Shown piece after piece: positions 6,739 through 10,444 of a DNA stretch of 10,444 bases. The stretch comes from an uncultured Lachnospiraceae bacterium. Its GTDB lineage: Bacteria > Bacillota > Clostridia > Lachnospirales > Lachnospiraceae. The position numbers and the translations under genes were made by a program. Position 1 is the first letter of the stretch, and each line of letters opens with the position of its first letter. The stretch spans positions 1-10,444 of the forward strand of contig CACXFD010000185.1 of assembly GCA_902766845.1 (NCBI GenBank), written 5' to 3'. The notes below the pieces were generated by a model. That model saw only the letters and a program-made list of their open reading frames with translations, had not been told where the DNA came from and searched no databases.

Positions 6739-8446
6739 CTGGCTCTTACTGACGAAGGTCCTGATGAAGACCGGAGCGAACGGGCTCTCCTCCGGCATCG
6801 GCGGGACCTCGAAGAAGCGCAGCCCCGCCGTCACGGTGCTGCTGTATGTGATCATCGGCCTGTGCCTGATCCCGTATATCACGATGGCTTTCGGCCTGGG
6901 CCGCTCGCTGACGCAGGTCACGGTCATGGCCGGCCAGCCGGCGCGCCCGGTCCTGGAGACGATCCTGTTCATGGGCTCCATCATGACGCTGGTCTTCGGC
7001 ATCTCGTATATCCTGACCACGTTCTTCCTCGGCAACGACCTCGAAACGCTGCTGCCGCTGCCGCTGACCGGCGGGCAGATCGTGCTCGCGAAGCTGACCG
7101 TGGTCTATGTCTATGAAGTGCTCACCAACGCGATGCTGATCCTGCCGATCCTGGTCGGGCACGGTATCGGCGCGGGCTGGGGCGTCGGCTCCTGGATCCT
7201 CGGCATCGTCGTGTTCCTGCTGATGCCGGTCGTGCCGCTCGCGGTGGCCGGGATCCTGTCCACGCTCCTGATGTACGCGCTGCGCAACGTCGCGTCCCGA
7301 TCGATGATCACGACGGTCTCGACGATCCTTCTGCTGGTCGTCGTCATGCTGTTCTCGTCGGTCGGAGGCATGTTCGGCGGCGTGTCCGGCGCGGAGGGGA
7401 GCGAGGCCGCGGCCGACGCGATGATCCCCGGCCTGTCGGCGCTCTCGCGCTACAGCCGGCTCTATCCGCTGCTTGGGCCGATGGCCGCGGCCGTGGACGG
7501 ACCGGACCTGCTGTCCCTGCTGATCACGCTGGCCGTCTGCGCGGCTGCGGTGGTCCTGTTCCTTCTGGTGGCGCAGGCCTTCTTCGTAAAGACGGTCCTG
7601 TCGATGAAGGATACCGGGGCCAAGGGCAAGGCCATGACGGCGGAGGAGACCGGACGGGCCCTGCGCCGGGACAGCGCGCTCAAGGCCTGTGCCAAGAAGG
7701 AGTGGCGGATGCTATACCGTTCGCCGCAGTTCTTCCTGAACACGGCCCTGCTGCCCCTGATCTGGCCCGTGTTCCTGCTCCTGCCGGCCGTGGTCACGAT
7801 GATCATGGACCCGCAGGACAACCTGATCACGCTGATCAGGGAAACGCTCCCGTACTGGGATCTGAGCGACGCCATGCCGATCGTGATCCTGGTCGTCTGC
7901 GGCGCCACGATCTTCGGCGCGTCCACGAGCTTCGTCAGCGGGACGTCGATGTCACGCGAAGGCGCCAACTATATCTTTATGAAATGCATCCCGGTCCGGT
8001 ACCGGACGCAGCTGACCGCGAAACTACTGGTCGGGACCATCCTGACCGTCGTCGCGACGACCGGCTACAGCCTGATCGTCCTGCTGTTCCTGCTGGCCGC
8101 GGGACTTCCGCCGGTCACGATCCTGTTCGCGGTGCTCGTGAGCCTCGCGCTGAACGTGATCTGCAACTGCTTCTCGATGATGATCGACCTGCTGATGCCC
8201 AAGCTCCACTGGGAGAACGAACAGATGGCCGTCAAGCAGAATTTCGTGCCGATCCTCGAGATGCTGCTCGTGCTCGTGATCGGGGGCGGCCTGTGCTTCC
8301 TGTACGCGCTGTTCTCGCTGATCCTGGGCTTTGACGCCCTGCTCGTCACGGCGATCTTCACGGTCGTGATGATCGCGGCCGCGGCCGGCATCTACGCGCT
8401 GGCGATGGCGTACGGCGAAAAGCGGCTGACCGCGCTCGAAGAGTAA
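6731..8446 (+). CDS. ABC transporter permease, about 12 membrane helices, 571 residues
   Basis: Integral membrane partner of the ATPase directly upstream. Hydrophobic segments lie near 33-56, 74-100, 116-142, 152-185, 193-213, 260-288, 333-358, 382-404, 428-457, 460-485, 506-533 and 536-560: two groups of six, separated by a charged cytosolic stretch (about 290-330) containing KKEWRMLYRSP. This layout, and the PKLHWENEQMAVKQNF element (490-505) before the last pair, resemble large clostridial putative ABC exporters whose substrates are not known. The two halves may come from an internal duplication, but I cannot align them by eye. The start at 6731 overlaps the ATPase stop by 8 bases; GGAG (6717-6720) inside the ATPase gene is a plausible ribosome site. 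No ligand-binding or processing domain is visible, which favours export over uptake. Confidence 0.9.
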   Translation: MRNWLLLTKVLMKTGANGLSSGIGGTSKKRSPAVTVLLYVIIGLCLIPYITMAFGLGRSLTQVTVMAGQPARPVLETILFMGSIMTLVFGISYILTTFFLGNDLETLLPLPLTGGQIVLAKLTVVYVYEVLTNAMLILPILVGHGIGAGWGVGSWILGIVVFLLMPVVPLAVAGILSTLLMYALRNVASRSMITTVSTILLLVVVMLFSSVGGMFGGVSGAEGSEAAADAMIPGLSALSRYSRLYPLLGPMAAAVDGPDLLSLLITLAVCAAAVVLFLLVAQAFFVKTVLSMKDTGAKGKAMTAEETGRALRRDSALKACAKKEWRMLYRSPQFFLNTALLPLIWPVFLLLPAVVTMIMDPQDNLITLIRETLPYWDLSDAMPIVILVVCGATIFGASTSFVSGTSMSREGANYIFMKCIPVRYRTQLTAKLLVGTILTVVATTGYSLIVLLFLLAAGLPPVTILFAVLVSLALNVICNCFSMMIDLLMPKLHWENEQMAVKQNFVPILEMLLVLVIGGGLCFLYALFSLILGFDALLVTAIFTVVMIAAAAGIYALAMAYGEKRLTALEE

Positions 8447-8448
8447 GC

Positions 8449-8463
8449 GCGGCGGGGCGCCGC
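8449..8463 (+). other. GC-rich hairpin between the permease and ABC-F genes
   Basis: GCGGCG and CGCCGC form a perfect 6-bp stem around GGG, two bases after the permease stop. It is followed by A residues rather than T, so it does not qualify as an intrinsic terminator on the plus strand. It might slow decay or lower read-through. The sequence GCCGCAAAA also occurs twice here (8459-8467 and 8472-8480). Confidence 0.4.
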
Positions 8464-8519
8464 AAAAACGTGCCGCAAAAGAATAACTCAGAAAACAAAC
8501 CGTAGGAGCCTTGTTTGAA

Positions 8520-10444
8520 ATGGTCCTGTCCTGTCAGCAGCTGAAAAAATCCTTCGTGGGCGAGGAGGTCGTGCGCGACGCCTCGTTCACGGTCGAGGAC
8601 CGCGAAAAGGTCGCCCTCGTGGGCCTGAACGGCGCCGGCAAAACGACGCTGCTCAAGCTCATCGTGGGTGAACTGTCCCCGGATTCGGGCTGCGCGGTGC
8701 TGGGCCGGGACCGGACCCTCGGCTATCTGGCCCAGTACCAGGGCCTGTCCGGGGACAAGACGATCTACGAGACCGTGCTCGAGGCGCGCGCGCAGATCCT
8801 CGAGAGCGAGGAAAAGCTGCGCCGGATGGAGCGGGAGATGAAGACCGCCGGCGGGGAGGAGCTCTCCGCGCTGATGGAGGCCTACGCGCGCGAGAGCGCG
8901 TACTTTGAGCGGGAGGGCGGCTACGCGCTGCGCAGCGAAGTGGCCGGCGTGCTCAAGGGCCTCGGCTTCTCCGCGGAGGAGTTCGACAAAGCCGTCGGCA
9001 CGCTCTCGGGCGGCCAGGCCACGCGCGTGGCGCTCGGGCGGCTCCTGCTGACGAAGCCGGATCTCGTGCTCCTCGACGAGCCGACCAACCATCTGGACAT
9101 GGCGTCGGTCGCCTGGCTCGAAGGATACCTGTCTTCCTATCCGGGCGCGGTCCTGATCGTCTCGCATGACCGGTACTTTTTGAACCGCGTCGTCACCAAG
9201 GTGGTCGAGATCGAGCGCGGCGTCACCACGTCCTACAGCGGCACCTATGACGCGTTCGCGGAGAAAAAGGCCGAGGCGCGCCGGATGGCGCAGAAGGCAT
9301 GGCTCAAGCAGCAGGCCGAGATCAAACATCAGGAAGCCGTGATCGAAAAGCTGCGCTCCTTCAACCGGGAAAAATCCATCCGCCGCGCGGAGAGCCGGGA
9401 AAAGCAGCTCGGGAAGATCGAGCGGCTCGACAAGCCGCAGGAGCTCAAAGCGGACATGACGCTGACGCTCGAGCCCGAGACGGTCAGCGGGAACGACGTG
9501 CTGCAGCTGCGGGGCCTGGCGAAGAGCTTCGGCCCGCTCCGGCTGTTTGCGGACGCGGACCTGCATCTGCGCCGCGGCGAGCGCGTGGGCCTGATCGGCG
9601 AGAACGGGACCGGCAAGAGCACGATCCTGAAGATCGTCGACGGCGTGCTGGCGCCGGACGCGGGCGAGGTGATCCGCGGCGCGGGCGTGCAGATCGGCTA
9701 CTATGACCAGGAGACCCACGTCCTGCACGATGAAAAGACGCTGTTCGAGGAACTGCAGGACGAGCACCCGCAGATGGACAACACGCGCGTGCGCAACCTG
9801 CTGGCCGCGTTCCTGTTCACCGGGGACGATGTGTTCAAGCGCATCGGGGACCTGTCGGGCGGCGAGCGAGGACGCGTCTCGCTCTGCAAGCTGATGCTCT
9901 CGCGGGCCAACTTCCTGCTGCTCGACGAACCGACGAACCATCTCGACATCGCTTCGAAGGAGATCCTGGAAGAGGCGCTTCGGAATTATACCGGGACCGT
10001 GCTCTTCGTGTCGCATGACCGGTACTTTTTGAACCGTGTCGCGACGCGGATCGTGGAGCTGTCGGACGGCGGGCTCACCGAGTATATCGGGAACTATGAC
10101 GATTATCTTGAGCAGAAGGCGCGGATCGAGGCGGCCGGGGCCGGAGCGAACGGAAAAGGCGCCGGAGCCGGGGCGAACGCGGCGGCCGGAAAGGGAGCCG
10201 GAAACGGCGCGGCGGCCGGAAACGCGGCGGCCGCGGAAGAAAGCCGGCTCTCGTGGGAGGAGCAGAAGCGGGAACAGGCCCGGATCCGGAAACTGAAAAA
10301 CGACCTCGAAAAGACCGAGGCCGAGATCACGGAAAAGGAAGAAAAGCTGCAGGCGCTGCAGGAGGAGATGGGACGGCCGGAGGTGTGCCGCGACGCGGCC
10401 CGGCTGATCGCGCTCCAGAAGGAATCCGAGGAAACGCAGGAGGC
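8520..10444 (+). CDS. ABC-F family ATPase (YdiF/Uup-like), partial, no stop in window
   Basis: Soluble twin-ATPase protein of the ABC-F family, whose members bind the ribosomal E site and help stalled translation; it is not a transporter subunit. The 641 visible residues hold two complete nucleotide-binding domains: Walker A GLNGAGKT (35-42) and GENGTGKS (360-367), signatures LSGGQ (162-166) and LSGGE (445-449), and LLDEPTNHLD twice (184-193 and 467-476), each followed by an SHDRYFLNR switch. Between them lies the charged linker (about 245-310) that contacts P-site tRNA in ABC-F proteins. An Ala/Gly-rich stretch (538-573) then leads into a coiled coil (about 578-618), as in C-terminally extended members such as YdiF and Uup. 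The start is ATG 8520 with AGGAG (8504-8508) 11 bases upstream; TTG 8511 is in frame but too close to that site. The gene continues beyond the window. Confidence 0.95.
   Translation, partial: MVLSCQQLKKSFVGEEVVRDASFTVEDREKVALVGLNGAGKTTLLKLIVGELSPDSGCAVLGRDRTLGYLAQYQGLSGDKTIYETVLEARAQILESEEKLRRMEREMKTAGGEELSALMEAYARESAYFEREGGYALRSEVAGVLKGLGFSAEEFDKAVGTLSGGQATRVALGRLLLTKPDLVLLDEPTNHLDMASVAWLEGYLSSYPGAVLIVSHDRYFLNRVVTKVVEIERGVTTSYSGTYDAFAEKKAEARRMAQKAWLKQQAEIKHQEAVIEKLRSFNREKSIRRAESREKQLGKIERLDKPQELKADMTLTLEPETVSGNDVLQLRGLAKSFGPLRLFADADLHLRRGERVGLIGENGTGKSTILKIVDGVLAPDAGEVIRGAGVQIGYYDQETHVLHDEKTLFEELQDEHPQMDNTRVRNLLAAFLFTGDDVFKRIGDLSGGERGRVSLCKLMLSRANFLLLDEPTNHLDIASKEILEEALRNYTGTVLFVSHDRYFLNRVATRIVELSDGGLTEYIGNYDDYLEQKARIEAAGAGANGKGAGAGANAAAGKGAGNGAAAGNAAAAEESRLSWEEQKREQARIRKLKNDLEKTEAEITEKEEKLQALQEEMGRPEVCRDAARLIALQKESEETQE

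Noticed and set aside
8449..8470. Terminator after the permease gene
   Set aside because: The hairpin is good, but it is followed by A residues, not T, on the plus strand.
8358..10016. 552-codon minus-strand open frame opposite the ABC-F gene
   Set aside because: No motifs; explained as the shadow of the ABC-F coding sequence, which has both ATPase domains intact.

Overview
This window looks like chromosomal DNA from a GC-rich anaerobic Firmicute, most likely a gut clostridium (Lachnospiraceae or Oscillospiraceae type). Reasons: strong AGGAGG ribosome binding sites, a 56-residue clostridial 2[4Fe-4S] ferredoxin, a radical SAM/SPASM enzyme, and a large zinc-ribbon/TPM membrane protein of a kind I associate with clostridia. 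This placement is an inference. Coding DNA is GC-rich; the short gaps with promoters are more AT-rich. I see no tRNA, rRNA, insertion sequence, phage gene or CRISPR array.

Left half, minus strand (4380 down to 34): the first gene (4181-1572) encodes an 869-residue membrane protein made of two zinc ribbons, a membrane-spanning region, a TPM (YgcG-type) domain, a last membrane helix and a short tail. The tail carries Ser-Ser-Cys triplets followed by Gly-rich HSF. Its stop codon overlaps by one base the start of a radical SAM protein with a complete SPASM domain (1572-400). A ferredoxin gene (254-84) follows with its own promoter and a strong bidirectional terminator. The tight coupling of a Cys-repeat tail to a SPASM enzyme suggests that the tail is a peptide-modification substrate attached to a membrane protein. 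This is the most interesting system in the window. The ferredoxin could supply electrons.

Centre (4182-4511): a 330-base divergent control region. It has a tandem array of 41-bp hairpin-forming repeats lying in the probable leader of the minus-strand operon, and a good sigma-A-type promoter for clpX on the plus strand.

Right half, plus strand (4512 to the end): clpX (ATP-dependent unfoldase, with no clpP beside it and an altered RKH loop); an ABC transporter ATPase and its 12-helix permease, overlapping by 8 bases; and an ABC-F translation-factor-type ATPase that runs off the window. No strong terminator separates these genes, so they may be read from the clpX promoter, though internal promoters cannot be excluded.
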